A stretch of DNA of 64,000 nt. Source: Cyanoderma ruficeps (Eukaryota > Chordata > Aves > Passeriformes > Timaliidae). The stretch is taken from assembly GCA_008694505.1 (NCBI GenBank), contig VZDJ01000301.1:8485063-8549062 (forward strand), written 5' to 3'. The position numbers were made by a program, and so were the translations under genes. Under the pieces are notes generated by a model. The model made no database searches and was not told the origin of the DNA. It was given only the letters and a program-made list of their open reading frames with translations. The first letter of the stretch is position 1. Each line of letters starts with the position of its first letter. Below are positions 32,621-46,945 of the stretch, one piece after another.

Positions 32621-35600
32621 TGCACCCAGCCCGAGCAGCAGAGCCATGGCTGAGGCACAAACTGAGGATGACAAAGGCTCTCAAGCTGGTCCAGCACAAA
32701 GCCTTCAGAGACCAAAAGGTGAGAAAGAAGAGCTGCTCAGAGGGGGTTCAGTTCTGAACCAGCCAAACGGAGTCACTGAGCAAGGACATTTCAGCAAAAT
32801 CAGTAACTGAAGGAAAAATTTAGCATTAAGCCTCTCCACTTCAAATATTTCTCTAACATAGCAGAATAACATCTGTTACAAAATACAGACTTTTTTTTCC
32901 TAAAAACTACAGAATAATCTCGATGCCAAATTCAGCCAGTAGCGGGATTTTTTCACTCTGTATTTTTCACAGTGGAAAACCTCCAATGAGGCTTTCCGTA
33001 AGAATTTCTTTTTGATCTGAAGGATGTTGATCACTGATCTTCCCAAAGGAGTGAGAAGCATGGGAATTCCACATAGAGAAGAAAATTAAACTCCTTTTTC
33101 CTCCTACCCTAAGGCCAGTTCCAATTCTTGCCTCTCAGGCCTCGGCACCACTGCTATTTACTTTGCTGGTATTTTTCATATATTCTCAAATATTTTTAAT
33201 TGTCTCTCTTATTTCCATGGTTTCTACAACTCCACAACTCTGGTTTTACACTGCTTGCACTTGAGAGCAGCTCTGCAAAGTTCTAAAAAAACCAAGCAAC
33301 CAGGAAATCTGCCCCTTCATAGACAAGGCTCCAGACACCAACACAGACAAGTCAGATTTAGACAGGAGGAATGAACCACCCAGAAGGGCACAATGGACAG
33401 AATTGTCACTAAAACACTCATGCTTTTATCTCCACATCATCATTCACGTCCTTCCTTCCTCTTGTTTCTTCATAAACATCCATGAACTTACCAACTCAAG
33501 AGAAAAAACCCCAAAAGGCAACAAATGGGACAGCAGCAGCCTCATGCTGTTCCAACTGGGAGAGCTGGCAGGGCATGAAAACAAGCAGTAAGCTCGGTGC
33601 CCTGCATGTGTTTCTGAATTGTTCAGAGAGAATATGAGGAACAACAGCAGCTTTAAGGGATAAACTGGAAAGTTAGAAACAGAAACAGAAAGGCAGGGAG
33701 GAAAAGCTACTTCCTGCTGTTCAGGCATCTTATCCACAACAGAAGATACACAACGACCAAATAGTTTTTCCAGTCAGAGGTAAAAAACAAGCCTCGTTTT
33801 ACTGGGGGGAATAAAATATTCCCATTTTTGTTCTGATAGTTTTGTTCATCCTGGCCTTGGAGGCTTGAAACATCACTCTTGGCTCACCATGGACAAAAGA
33901 GCTGAGCTCAGAGTCCAGCACTCAAGCTGTGCCTGGAAGGTGGGATCTGGCCTTGGAGCTCACTTCTGTGCTCACTGTTCAAGCCTCATTGCTTTGTGTT
34001 TATGGGAACTGACGCTGTTCCAAGTACCCACTCCATGATGAGCCATTTAAACACCACATGGAGGGAGCTGAATTTGTCTTAATCTTGCTTATTCTCCCAC
34101 ACAGAGGAGTTTGCATCACGTTAGACCTGCCTGGAACTGCTGCAGCAATCCCCAGGAACAAGAGCAATCCCAAAGCACCGGAGGGAACAGACCACTCGGT
34201 GCTGTGCTCTGCTGGGTCACATCTCCACACCCTCCCCGAGCCTCCAGCAACACCCTCGTGCTGTGCTGTTCAGAGGATGGCTGGGTTTGGGTTTTTTTTT
34301 TTTTTTTGGGTTGAGTGGTTTGGATTTGGTTTTGTTTTCTTTTAAGGTTTTTATAATTTAAAAATTCCCATATCTTTAAAGAAAGGAATCGAATAATTTC
34401 CAACACGCAGAATGAAAACTGAAGGTTGAAAGCTCATGGTCTCCCCTCCCCAACCCAAACTGTTTTCCAGCAAGTCTCAGATGATTTCTCATGCAAGTTA
34501 ATATTAATTCTACCTTTTGTTAGGAAGACTGTGACACTACTCCCAGTTTTTGTATGACGAGCTATGATTCATGTGTGTCCAATATTTTCTATTGGTGGGT
34601 AACACACACACGTATTTCAAATTAGGTTAATCTTTTTAATTAGCGTGGCTTTCAAAACTAAGTAGGTTAACCTGAATTCTTGAGCCTATACATAAGATCC
34701 CAATTTTCGAGCTTGACGTGGGTTATCTGGTTTTCATGCCTAAATTGAGTTGTCAAATAGACAAGGTGGACAGCTGCACTTCAAAGCAAAGCATTCAGAC
34801 CCGGTTTGTGCCAAGCAGTTCCATCAGTGCAGTCACAGAAGAAAAAATATTTTAATTTTCAGTCATTCTGTCTCAGCAGCAAACTCATTAGGCAACAAGC
34901 AGGCAGAAAGCCCTGCCTCACACAGACCTCCTGGAGCTGGTGCAGCTGGATGAGAAGCAGTGCCCAAATTACACACATTTTTTTAGTTAGTCACCACAGG
35001 ACAGCTATTCCACTGGATCCAAATACACCCCCAGGTGTAAATGGGCAACAGCTCATCCCTCACCGCACCCAGACTCTGCAAATCCTTGAGGCAGCACACA
35101 AAGATCAGCTGCACCTCATGGACTGTGCAGCACAGCCACCTCTGGCTCATGAAAGTTCATCACTGGGACACACATGAGACACTAAAATTACAGCTGGCCC
35201 GCTTCAGAGCAGGAAATCTTCCACCTAAAGTTACTTTTAGGTTTATTTCTTCCTTATTCATCCATCCATGGCAGAATATACAGAACTATAGTACCTTGAA
35301 GGGAAGAGCAGCAGTGAGATTTGTTGTTTGAAGCAGTCAGGTGCCTGTGTAGAGGTGACAGCAGCTCCACTGGAGCGAGTGCCCAAACCTGTGCCATGAA
35401 TTTCTGCATTTAAGGAGCACCCAGCTGAGGCAGCAGTGCCTGTTTCCATGAAAATACAGTGAAGCCAACAGCAGAAGACATCCAGCCTTCACCAGGAGAC
35501 ATTTCTTTTCCAGCTCCCAAAGCTCACAGTAACCAAAGCTACTAATAATGGACAAGAAATTCACTGCACTTTTCTCCCCAATGCTACTTTAAAAAGCTTG

Positions 35601-37720
35601 ACTTTAAACACTCCAGTCTTCACCACACTGAGCTGCAATATTTGTGCTTCCTGTGTCTCTCAAATACAGGAATTACTGATCTCAGACATGGCCATGCGCT
35701 TGCCCAGGCAAGACACAAGTTTATGTCTCTGCAGAGCCAGGAATTAATAGCCTAACACTTGTTTTCCCATGATTCAGAAGTTTTCAGGGATTGTTACAAT
35801 GTACTAGGAGGAGCAATGAAAGGCCTTGTAAAAGAATGGATTAAGAAAACTCTTAGCACAGCAAGACTTGAAAACACACTTATCACAGCTGTAATTACAA
35901 GCCTGGATGGCCACAGCTGATCCCTAACCTCAAACACTTTTGCACCCCCATGCAGCGAGTTTGCATTAGGGAAAAAAAAATCTTTACTGGGGCCTCATTA
36001 AACAAACATTTCCTTGTTCTCATTTTAAAGGTCCTACTCGCTTAACCTGTCTTATAGAGAAAGAGTCAAACCATGACATTACAAAATTAGAGCTTAACTG
36101 CCTCCAAGTCCTCAGGTCGTTCAGATCTTCAAAGGTCTTTTTGCTGAATTGTTTCAGGGAGAGAAATATTTACCTCCTATTTGACACTGGCAACTCCCCA
36201 GTCACTCCCTCCAGGAACTGCTGAGATTACTTTATCCAGAAATCCAGCCTAGAAATTTTCCCCTGTAATGTCCTGCTCGAACTGGGGATTTTGCTGTGTA
36301 TTTATTTGGTTTATGATACTGTCAAAGAGGTCAAGGTGGTTACTGTGGGGAAAAAAGCTTACATTTGGCAGGCACTCAAGCAGTGCCTTTCAAAGACCAG
36401 GAATATTCCCCATGGCCAAGGATTTTCCTTTAGGATTGAGTGTGACACAGCCTGGCTGCAAATTCTTTAAGGTGGGTGTTTATTTTTTAATTGGACTAAC
36501 AATGATGCCAGTTGAGGTAGCCAAGTATGAAATTAATATGGATTTAAAAGCTCAAACTCGACCAGTTTGGGGATGTTTTATTCCAGTCCCTCTCTTTGAT
36601 ATCAATCACGGAGGGAGAGGGAAAAAAAAGGCATTAAAATCTTGTTCTGATTGTGTAGACGCAGTGGATGGGACAAACTGAGGTTCAAACTGTAGTAAGA
36701 AAACATCAGGCTGGACTCAAAGAATAGAATTTTGCTGGCAAACACAAGAAAGCTCTGGAAAGGGTTGCCTGGGGAGGTCTCTACCCACAGCCAGCACATG
36801 CCATGGCTTTGGTTCAGTGATTTTGGAATCCTTTGCCAAAGCAGGCCAGTAAGGTTCAAACCTTTGCTCTGTGTCAGGGATGGGAACACAGAAGTCATCC
36901 CTGGTTTATGAGTTTTATGGCTGGTACAGAAACCTCCTCAGGACCTCAGTTGTGCTCACTGTGCAGCTCTGATTTTATTCTAAAAATCTGAAAACTTAGA
37001 ATTGTTTTCCCTTGGCTTAAGCAAACACGACAAGAATAATTTGAGCTGCTCAGAAAAAGTTGTGTGTTTAGCTGTTTGATCCCTAAGTGGAAAAAAAGCT
37101 AATTACACAACCCATTTAGGCATTTAATGTCCCAGGGCCAAGTCACTCTATGTCCACAGAAAACATTAATAAACATGGCTTATCTCACTTTATGAAAGTT
37201 GTGATTACCATTTTTCAATAACTGCAGCTATCAGCAGCATTTCACCTCTCCTACCTTATGAAAATGAACCCAAACAGCAAAACCTCTTTGAATTCAGCTC
37301 AAACGAGAGTTTATTGGGAACATGTTCTCTTTTTGCTCCTGTGTAAAATGTCACAATTCAGGGCTGGATTTCTCAGAGTGCAGCACATCAGGGCTCAGCT
37401 GGGAACAAACAGGAGCAGCCAAGCACATGAGATCAAATAAACCTCTCGTTTGATGCCAAAATGGGAAGTAAATATTCAAGGATAATAAAAAAAAAAACAA
37501 AAACCACAAAATAATCCTGCTTGCTCGTTTTCAGGATTGTTACATTTTAAATCTTTCTGTAGAAATGGTCCACTTTGCATTTCAGCTACAGAACACAGCA
37601 GAAATATTTAGGAAGTTTCCTCTGTGGAATAAAAAACATCATAGTACTATGTAGTAATAGCCTGAATCCCATCAGCATCAATGGAAAGACTTTATAATAT
37701 TTTGCATATATTACATTTTT

Positions 37721-37736
37721 TTATATATATATATAT
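37721..37736. repeat. short AT microsatellite
   Basis: A run of TTTTTTATATATATATATAT lies in SERPINI1 intron 1, within a generally AT-rich stretch. Confidence 0.8.
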
Positions 37737-38470
37737 GCTTTAAGTCATATGTGGGTAATTGATATTCCATTTTTGAAATGCCACCAAGCTGTTGGCTCCC
37801 ATTCAACACCAACCAACTGCCTCTTCCTTGTTCTGAAGGCAGACAAAATAATTGTGAATTGGGAGCAAACCCTCATATTTCAATTAGGAGTGAAAGTGAA
37901 GAGATTCCCAGAAAGGAAACAAAATGAGTAAATTTTTCATGCCACAGAGACATAATGGTTACAGCATAACGTAACATATAGGTGAGGTATAGGAATTATG
38001 TGATAAATTATCTTCAAATGTACTTATTCCAACTATATATCTATATTCCAACAAAATATACATATCATCAGACTTTTATATGGTTAGTTTAATAAAAAAA
38101 CATGCTGGCAACTCAGGGTAATAATACAGGAAGGTCTAAATACCAACTTACCCAGTAGGTAGGGCTTGTGATCCCTGTTTGCATAACCAAACTATGAGAG
38201 AATATTTAAAGGCATTTTTACCACATTAAAGACCACCATGCCAGGTCCTTTTCCTAGAAATTTCCAAAACTTCAAGTGGTTCATCCAATGTGTGCACACA
38301 AGATTGGCTCAAGGGGTTGAATCTTATGATTTTAACAGTTTTTCGGATGAAAAATATTCAGATTTTTACTCAAACCCAAGGAAGAGATCCCATTCCCACA
38401 GGAACCTTAATCTCAGATGAATCCATTTCGGAATCTGCACTACTCAGGCCTAGAAACATTCCAAAGCAAA

Positions 38471-38521
38471 TGAAAAAAAAGAAAAAAAAAAAAGAAAGGA
38501 AATAACAAGAAAAAAAATAAG
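38471..38521. repeat. homopurine A/G tract
   Basis: About 50 bases of almost pure purine (A-runs broken by single G), with one C and two T, in SERPINI1 intron 1. It is low-complexity sequence. Confidence 0.8.
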
Positions 38522-41500
38522 CAATTTCCCTAAGCATTTCCATAGCTTGCATAAAGACATCAATTACCATAGCTTGTCTTCTAAATTAATGATTCACAGT
38601 GATGGATTATTCATGCAAGTCGGCCAGCTGAACATTATACTTTGACTCTGGGGAGAAAGTATAGCATGTCTTAATTAACTAGATTTTGTATATGCCAAAA
38701 GATACCCAGGAAAACTTTATTTCTCTACTCAACCAGGTAAAATGGGAGCAAACAGAACTGATGGTAATTAAAATATGTAAAAAATCTTCCATAGTCTCAG
38801 AATCCGTATTTAAAGTGAACTAGGAAGAGCACATTGCCTCAAGTGAGCTCTGGAAAATAGATCCAAATTGCCATTTTTGTTGAATGAACTGACTTCAGAT
38901 CTGCTCCACTTGAGCGTGAAAAAGATGGAAATTTCACATTAATATGCTGCTTCCTGCCTCTGCACAACCTTGCAAGGCTTCAGGGATGGCACAGTTTCTT
39001 GTTTCTAAAGGATATCAACTCTTTTCTTGACTGAAACGCAACTCAACGCTGAAATTTTCTATGACTGAACGATAGGTTATTATTCCAAATATTTTCCAAA
39101 TGAATGCTGTATTCTAATGGCCCCCTTGAAAATATTTCTTGAAAACATTTATGTGTTGGGCAAGCCCATTGGTGCTGTTTGTTACTTTGATCAGGATGGT
39201 GCAAAACACCCTTTACAACTCCAACAATACCTGGGATTTGCACTTATTGGCTTTCCAAGCGTTCTTCAATCACGGTATTGAAAGATCTACAAAATAAAAA
39301 TGGGAATGCCACGACAGATGTTGCAATTTATCCTTCAAGTAAGTAATAGGAACGATCCAGTGTCTCTAAAAATCTATACCAAGCTGCTGTGAGCCAGCAG
39401 AGATCACCATGCCTGAGGAATGAAATGCCCAGTTAGGTGCTTACCTGCCTCATACAGACTGAGGTTGTTAACGGTATTAATCACACTCAAATAGAAATTC
39501 ACCTTTAACAAATTAACCCCAGATGCTTCACAGCCATTCAGAGCTTCTGTGTGTAGGAAGAGTCTGGTTTATTTTTATATTGGTGAAACGTAGGTTAAGT
39601 AAAGATCAAGTGGCTTGTCCACTACCAAAAGACCTAAAAATAAGGAATTTTTTTACTTTCCTGAAAATTATCCTATCCATTGGTGTTACTTCTCTGAGCT
39701 CTGGGATAATCCTAGAGCCTCTGAAAGCAAAAAATTAATTTTGTCTTTGCTCTCTCAGTGCTTTAGCAATATTTCCAGGGATTCTTCCAAAGCCCTACAC
39801 TTCCTAAGGAATTAAGTAATAGCTCCAGGGTAGGACAGGTACACGGATAAGGATTAGGAAAGGATGGTGTAAATCAATCTAATTAGTCTCTGCCAATGCT
39901 GAGATGACAAACAGTGGGAACACATTTCCATGCCTCCATCTCCACAGGGCTTTCATTAAAGGTAACAAAGATCCCTGTGAGACACAGCTCCTTGTAACAA
40001 TTCTTAGATGCAGGTTTGAATTTCTGCTGCTTTTCTGCCCTTCCAAATCCGAGATGTCCTCATGTTCTTCTTGGGAAATATGCTTCCATCACTTCAAGAA
40101 CTTGTTTGCATTGTGACTGAGTGAAAGCTTGTCCCCTTGCAGCTGAAGGGGATTTTGCTGTCACTTCATATATGGGGACCTGCTATGTGTTATGTCAAAT
40201 CCACAAGTGCGCTGCGTTCTAATATTGCGTGCACATTTCCCTCCCTCACATTTCTATATGATAAACTACTAATGGCATTTTTCACTTCATGCATATCACC
40301 CCCTCAAAATAGATCTACTTACAGTCAATTTGATTCTTACTCACTGTCATGGGTATCATATATGCCCTGCTGCTCCACATCCCCTGTAATTAAATGTTTC
40401 TGCTTGCTTTTTTTTCCTAGTATTTGTTTTCCTTGGTATCTTCTCATATATCTAATATCCTGCTTTCTCTAGTGTTTTATGAACAGCTGATGGGAACTGT
40501 CAGCTACAGATGACACCAAGTAGCTTCTGAGCAAGTGGAGATTCCAAAAGCCCCAAAATCCCAGTGGGGTTTGGTGACACCAGGACATTCCCTGTGCCTC
40601 AGAGATGTGGGGAGGACTAATCCAAGGCACTGTCCTGCAGCCAACTCAGAGCAAGCAGAGCTGGTGCCTGCAGTGACCACACAGGTGACAGAGAACTGGG
40701 CAGCTGCAGCCAGGCATGCACAGCACAGAGCACCAGGAAAAACGTGAATAATCCCAGCTACAAAGCACCACAAACAGTTCTGGATCCTTGCAGCGGTGGC
40801 AGAGGTGAAAAGAGGCAGAGATGTGTGAGCACACACTGCAGGAGCACAGAGCACTGTGGGCACAGCAGAGCAAAGCAGAGCATGGAAAGGGAAATGATCC
40901 CTGTGGGCAGGTCTGGGCATGCAGGGAGGAGGACAAAGCAGCCCAGAGGATGCAGAGGGAAGGCCCAGCTCAGAGGCACAGGAATGACCCGAGGCCAAGG
41001 CAGAAGAGCCCTCCCAGACTTTCACTGTTACCAGCTGGGGACAACACATAATCCCAATCTGTCACACTAAAGTCAGCATTAGTGCAGGATGGAAATGAGA
41101 TCACAGCAAGCACAGGGCAGAGCGGTGCTGCATTAAAGGCTGCAGCTCTGAATCTCCCAGGTTCAATTGCCAACTGCAGGATTGCTGCTCTTCCTAAGCC
41201 TTGGCTCGCTTGTCTCCAGGTTCTCAGAGCCTGCTGTCCCCTTCTCCCCAGCTCCCCAGGCTGCAGGTCTCCACCAGCAGCTCTCCTGGACAGACAGAAC
41301 CAGGAGAGCAGATGTGTGATCAATCCTGTGACTGGACTAATCACAACCACAGTCCCTTGGCACAGAAAGGAGAAGCTGCTCCACAGCACATGCAGTCATG
41401 AAACAAGATCTTGTTTGTCACTCTAGACCAAGGAGGTGTAGCAGGCACATTAAGCATTAATCTAAAACTCTTCTGTCATCTTCAACTCAAACATCAGCTT

Positions 41501-44500
41501 TGTCAAGTGTTAGCTGAACCCTCATTCTAGAAGTGTGGAGTCAGCTTCAGTTTTTTCCAATCAAAACCCCACCTTCTGCCTGTAATGTTACTGTGAATAA
41601 ACAATGTTACTTGAATAAAGAGGTTTTTATTTACCATATGCAATTGCACATGTTTTAAAGATAAAATAGCATTACTACAGTGTTTTAAAAGTCCATATCC
41701 AGTTTAATAAGAGACTAGTTTATTCCTCTTTAGCACTTGTAAGAGTCATTAGACATCTTTCAACTCCCACTAATTACTTTGGTTTTGGCAGACATTAGTG
41801 TTTCCTCCTCCTGCTTTTTTGAATAAATCTGAAATTAACAAGTCAATAAACTGACATATTTACAGTAAAAATAACTCGGCTCCCCTGTCTTCTTCCTCCC
41901 ACTTCTCATATCTCTTAGCAGATGAAAAGGTCATCATTCACCTACAGGCTTTACACACACTCGTGAGGACCTGGGCACTTTCCCTTCACATCAACCCCAT
42001 CTGAAGTTGAGGACCTGATATTACAGAAACTGTTCCTGTCGTCTTGGGTTTTGATTAATGGCTTTAAATAGTTTAGAAACTGGAGCAAATGCTTCTTTTG
42101 AGAAAAAAAAGATATCTGAGAGAGAAAACATGAGTTGCTTCAGTGATCTCCAATTGCTGTGTGAAGTACACAGTCATTAAATGCTCCAGGAGCTGCTTTA
42201 ATTTAAACGTAGGGGAAAAAAAAAAACCATTGGAAAAGGGCAGTTTTGGTGTACCAATTAAAAAATGATGTCTTAAATCTTTAGACCTTTCTTTGCAACT
42301 CCAACTTACATAACTGAGATGTATGGGGGGAAAACTAGGGCAGCAAACATCACCTCAGCCACGGAGTCAGTCCCCAAAGCTGGCACTTTGCTGCTGTGCC
42401 AGGGAAGGAGGCAATCTCCCGTGGCTGAGTGACGCTGAGCGCTTCAGACAGGCTGTCTTTGCCAAAGTACCCACGCTCTTAACACCACCCTGACATGCCG
42501 AGGGCACTGAAAAAAAATCACACTCAAAAGTACATGTCCAAGTCCTCCAGCTCGCTCTAAACTTCCACAAGGAGAATCAAGGCTGGAATGGCATCGCTGC
42601 TCGAACAGCACCAGATGAGAAATGCAACTGGTGAGCAGAGTTTGGGGGTTTTTTTTCTTATTGTAAAGAGAATTAAAGCCTTTGCTTTCTGTGGTATCTG
42701 AGCAAAATTCTCGGAACTGCAAGAGCAAACCAAAGCCTTTAATGTGTTGTGCAGAAAGTTAAAAAGGAAATGAGAGTTCTCTTTCTAAGATGAGGAAATC
42801 CCCCCAAACCTACTGTGCACACAGGCACACTCATGGCAAAAATGGAGGGAAAGAGAAAAGCACGGGAACTGCAGCTCTTCCATGGTCTGGGGAGATCATT
42901 GCTGGCTAACAAGTGCTTGGTTTGTACATCTGACATCCCCCTGCACACATGGCACAGCTTCAGTTCGGGTTCAGACAGAAGAGATCTTTCCAGAAGCAGC
43001 AGATTGTCCGTCAGGCCCGTCAAGCCATCACGGGGTAGGAACTGTCAGACTCACACAGCAGAGTAGGAACAGAGAGCATTATTAAGCAATTATTTCTTTA
43101 GCTGTAATGATGAAAGACTTCAGGGTGGAAGTACACAAAGTATATAAATTAGTGTAAAGACAGCCAGCCTATAAATTGAAAGCTAGTTGGTTAAAACTAA
43201 ATACAACCACATCGTTTTAACTTTCTTCTTCTAGGCGGTAAATTACTTACTATTGATTCTTCCTGAAAGAAGAGTCTCAAGGTCTGCAGAAATATTTCTC
43301 AAGAATTATCATAATATTTAAAAACTGAACTAAACCAAAAAAAAAATCTTTCCCAACACACGAGGTCAAATCTCATTAACCCAAAAGCCGTACACACATT
43401 TAACTCATTAGCTCGTATGAATCAGAAATTTCCTCTTTTCCCATCTCACGGCCACAGCTGCTCTGCAACGACTCCAAAAGCTCCAAAAGGACACGGATAA
43501 CTCACGCAGCTTTTATCCCATTAGCCACGGTCTGCAGTCCTCATAATCATCAGCTTTGAAGTGTATTAAACAAACCAGAACACGACCTCAGAGCTGATGT
43601 TTTAATCACACCACATAAGAACAATTCTTTATCGCAGATATTTCATTAGAGCCACCAAAGGAGATGCTACTGAGAACTACCCAAGCCACAAGCAGGCAAG
43701 GAATTGTTCTCACGTTACTTTATTGCTACAGCCCTCCTCCAACATAACCTTTGTAGCGACTGCACTAAGGTATTTCCACCAGAAATAAACACCTTTTAAA
43801 GGCATCAATGCATCCCTACATCCCTGTCATTTTCTACTGCTTTAAATCCCAAGTACAGAGGGAAAAGAAGCACCAAAAATTTCACCCTTATTCCCGAACT
43901 ACGGGATTAATTCTTTTGTCTTCCAGTCGCTACAGCTTTATTTCCAGGATTACTTCACAAAGAAGTTTACAGAAAATGTGTCCTTCAGTCAATTCAATAA
44001 TTCAAGGCTCAGCAAGTATTTCCTTTCCTCCTGCAGGAACACATGGTATGTTATTTCTCCCACCTCTAAATTCTGCTACTGTTCAGCCATGCAGTTCACA
44101 AGACCATGCTGGGAAGACACAAACCCAAATTTTTTTAAGGGATTCCAAATTCAACTGCTCTGTTTTCCCATCCATACAATGTATACATTCATAAAGACAC
44201 ATTTATCACTAATTACAGCTGACTATACAGACATCTTTCCCTACCATCTGCCCATTATACTGTATCAGAGAAATGCAAGCGTATCTAAAATAGAGAAAAA
44301 CCAAACATTAACTTTGCAAACCATGCTTACACACCAATTTTTAACGTTATTTTGAACACACAGCTTAATTCAGATAACAACAGCCTGAAAACTGAGTATA
44401 GGACAGATGTACCCTATATTAATTCAGCCTGTGCTTTACACAGACAGAATAATGTATTGCCCACACAGAACACAAATTGCTAGAAATTATTTTAAAAGGT

Positions 44501-46731
44501 ATTCAGGCATGCCAACAATGTGTCTTCACTGATGATGAGCAACCCAAAAAAAAAACAAATTTGAAATTTTGAGAAGTAAGGCACTAGTTGAAAAAGCCTT
44601 TAAAGAAGCAGGGAGTAGCGAGACCTTGCTGTGAAGAATTGTACCAGCACTAAGCCATTTTCATTGCTACGTGTTGTGATACGCAAGGTTACGAACTGAA
44701 CTAAGCTACACATAAACATAACATTTACATCAACAGAATAAATTTCAAGAGAGTTATTACAACAACAGTGTTCCTGGAACTGTTCACTCCTGAATATGAA
44801 AGGAGATGACTGACACGTTCATGAATAACTTTCATCTCCATGCGAGCAAGTCGCTGACAACGGCAGATGAAGAGACAAACTCAAAGCAAATTTAAAAACC
44901 CCAACTCAGATTGGACTAGAGGATGTGAAAATACAGGATAGACAGTCTCATGAGGTCAAATTTTGGAACTCATGACTGCCTTTAACGGGAAACTTTACAC
45001 TGCCACAAGCCTTCACATTGTATTACATCTTAGGCTGCCCTGTGTAATTCTGTAGACAACCCACACCTTAAAAAAACCCATCAACCATTCCTGCTCCCTC
45101 CCTTCCCTTGGCAATTATTCCTCATCACTCAACCAAGCCAGAGTAATTCTGAGAAACACAACGGATGTAAAATAACAAAGTGTGAACCTGGTCTGAGCCC
45201 CGTGGTCCAACCCCAAAAACTCCAACCGAGACCTGACAGAAATCTGGAAAAGTATCACAAAATTGATGGGAGGAGGTAACGATCTCGAGTTTTAGCAGCT
45301 CTACAACTCCAGCTTTATAGCTTTATTTAAAACATATTAATTTCACTGAAAGGATGAAACACCATTAAACGGACATTTGGCTCAATCCGTGCTACAACGT
45401 TTTGGTAAACACCTCTCACCTACACAGAAGGGCGTAATTTTCCATTAGACTAAATCACCAGATCACATCAAAAATGAGGGGGAAATTGAAGAATCTGTGC
45501 TCAGAGGTGATTAACAGCACAAAACTCGGGCACATTCTGCAGGTTTCAAGCAGCCCTTCAATAGCGGGATGCGTAGAGTTTTTGATATGTGAGAGATCAT
45601 CCGTGGATTTGATTAAAACAAAACAAGCTGGTGTGGGAAGGAGAAAATTCACATGTGTAATAAATAATGTGTAACAGTCCAGGTGCTTTTTTTCCTATTT
45701 TTTCCCCCACCCAGTGCCCTTGCTGACCCCTAAGGAGGGGACGTGGATGGGTAAGACACACGGACACCTGCACATCATCCCTCTGTTCCCACAGGCATCC
45801 AACTCTTCCCACCTCGCCGCCAGCACTGCGAGAAGTTACAGCCAATGCCTGACAAGTTTAATGCTTTAGCTGCTCGTTCCCATGTTCACATTGGGGAATT
45901 CGTGCGCCTTAACATCAGCTAATAGCGATCAGCATTTTTAAAAAGTGAGCGTTAACAGCGGCACATCAGAAATGCAAATTCGAACCTAGAACGGAGTTGA
46001 TGTTTTAATATTAATACTAAATTTTAATCACTGAGCTCTCCCTGCAACGTAATTCGAAACTCCGAACCTCGAAGCTTGCTAGGAGCAGAATCACCTCGAC
46101 AAATAATGCACAAGTTTAGTTCTTTTAATAGCCAGCACTCGGGGCGCACAGTCGGTCTGCGGCGCGCCGAGCGAGCCGCCAGGACGGGGCTGCCACAGGC
46201 GGGAGAAGCCCGAGACAGGCGGGCTCTGGAAGCCCAGCTGCAGGCTTTGGCAGCCCAGCTGCGGGCTGGGAACTGCCGGATCGACCGCAGGGACCCGCGG
46301 GACACCGCGGGCAGGTTCTGGGGCACGGCGCCGCGCCACTTTCCTCACCGGAGCACAACTCCGGCTGGAGCGCTCCCGCCGGGGCGCGGGCTGAGGGCGC
46401 CTCAGCTCCGCGGGGCCGGAGGGAGAGCGCGTCCCTGCCCTGGCCGCCCGCAGGAGCCGAGCGAGGACCTGAGGGGCTTCTGCGCATCCCTGGAGCTCAT
46501 CCCACGTCGGGGAGGCAGCCCTGATACCGAACGCCTCCTCTCCCGCCGCAGCCGGCGCAGCCCGTCCCCCCCTCCCTCAGGCGCTGAGGGAACGCCGGCG
46601 ACCCCCGCACGGGCAGCGGCTCCTCCGCACCGCCGCTACCCCAGCACGGAGCTTCGCTCGGCGTCAGAAATAAGCCGGAGTCGCCCGGTTTATTTGGTCA
46701 CACAGCCCCGCAAAGGGACAGGCGCACTCAC

Positions 46732-46860
46732 CGGCACTCCCGCCGCCGCCGCCGCCCCGCCCGCTGCCCGGCGGTGCTGCCGCCGCTCCGCGCTCCGCCG
46801 CGGCTCTGCCGTGCTGGGCTGTGCTCGGTTCCTCTGAGCCCCGCTCCGCCCGGGCACTGT
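46732..46860 (-). other. SERPINI1: SERPINI1 exon 1, non-coding (putative)
   Basis: A strong minus-strand donor, GTGCCG|GTGAGTGCGCC, puts the exon end at 46732, inside the CpG island and facing the start-codon exon. The upstream limit near 46860 is a guess placed just inside the GC boxes. It would carry GC-rich 5' untranslated sequence only, in keeping with the non-coding first exon of mammalian SERPINI1. Confidence 0.55.
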
Positions 46861-46903
46861 CCCCGCCCCGGCCCGGCCCGCCCCGCCGAGCGCTCCCGCC
46901 CCC
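46861..46903. promoter_or_regulatory. cluster of GC boxes (Sp1/KLF type)
   Basis: CCCCGCCCC, CCCGCCCCGCC and CGCCCCC elements lie within 43 bases, just upstream of the proposed SERPINI1 exon 1. They read as GGGGCGGGG-type boxes on the minus strand. No TATA box is seen, which fits a CpG-island promoter. Confidence 0.6.
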
Positions 46904-46914
46904 TGCTCCGCTCG

Positions 46915-46933
46915 GCATTGTGGGGCTTGTGGT
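46915..46933 (-). promoter_or_regulatory. ZNF143-like site facing SERPINI1
   Basis: On the minus strand the sequence is ACCACAAGCCCCACAATGC. It matches the known ZNF143/THAP11 consensus ACTACAAYTCCCAGMATGC at 15 of 19 positions by eye. ZNF143 sites are common in bidirectional CpG-island promoters. Confidence 0.55.
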
Positions 46934-46945
46934 CGCGGAGGGCGA

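Larger units (their letters stand above)
22952..46731 (-). other. SERPINI1: SERPINI1 intron 1 (about 23.8 kb)
   Basis: This is the intron between the non-coding first exon and the start-codon exon, assuming the exon 1 donor at 46732 is right. It holds the tandem repeat at 32414-32620, a homopurine tract at 38471-38521, an AT microsatellite at 37721-37736 and many short chance frames. The largest frames (40504-41049, 40970-41389) lie in stop-poor GC-rich sequence and match no family I know. From about 43200 to the CpG island the AT-rich sequence carries noticeably many CpG dinucleotides. No exon of another gene is recognised. Confidence 0.7.

Noticed and set aside
36730..36850. Possible CR1 fragment (GGTTGCCTGGGGAGGT)
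   Set aside because: The match is too short, and the surrounding sequence does not follow the CR1 order seen at 9.6 and 47.7 kb.
40504..41049. 181-codon minus-strand frame, rich in Cys, Ser and Ala, in SERPINI1 intron 1
   Set aside because: It lies in stop-poor sequence with other frames open on both strands. No signal of a known family or splice sites was seen.
46076..46837. 253-codon open frame, plus strand, in the CpG island
   Set aside because: GC-rich sequence has few stops. The translation is Arg/Pro/Ala-rich with no domain, is crossed by promoter and exon 1 features of SERPINI1, and has overlapping frames on the other strand.
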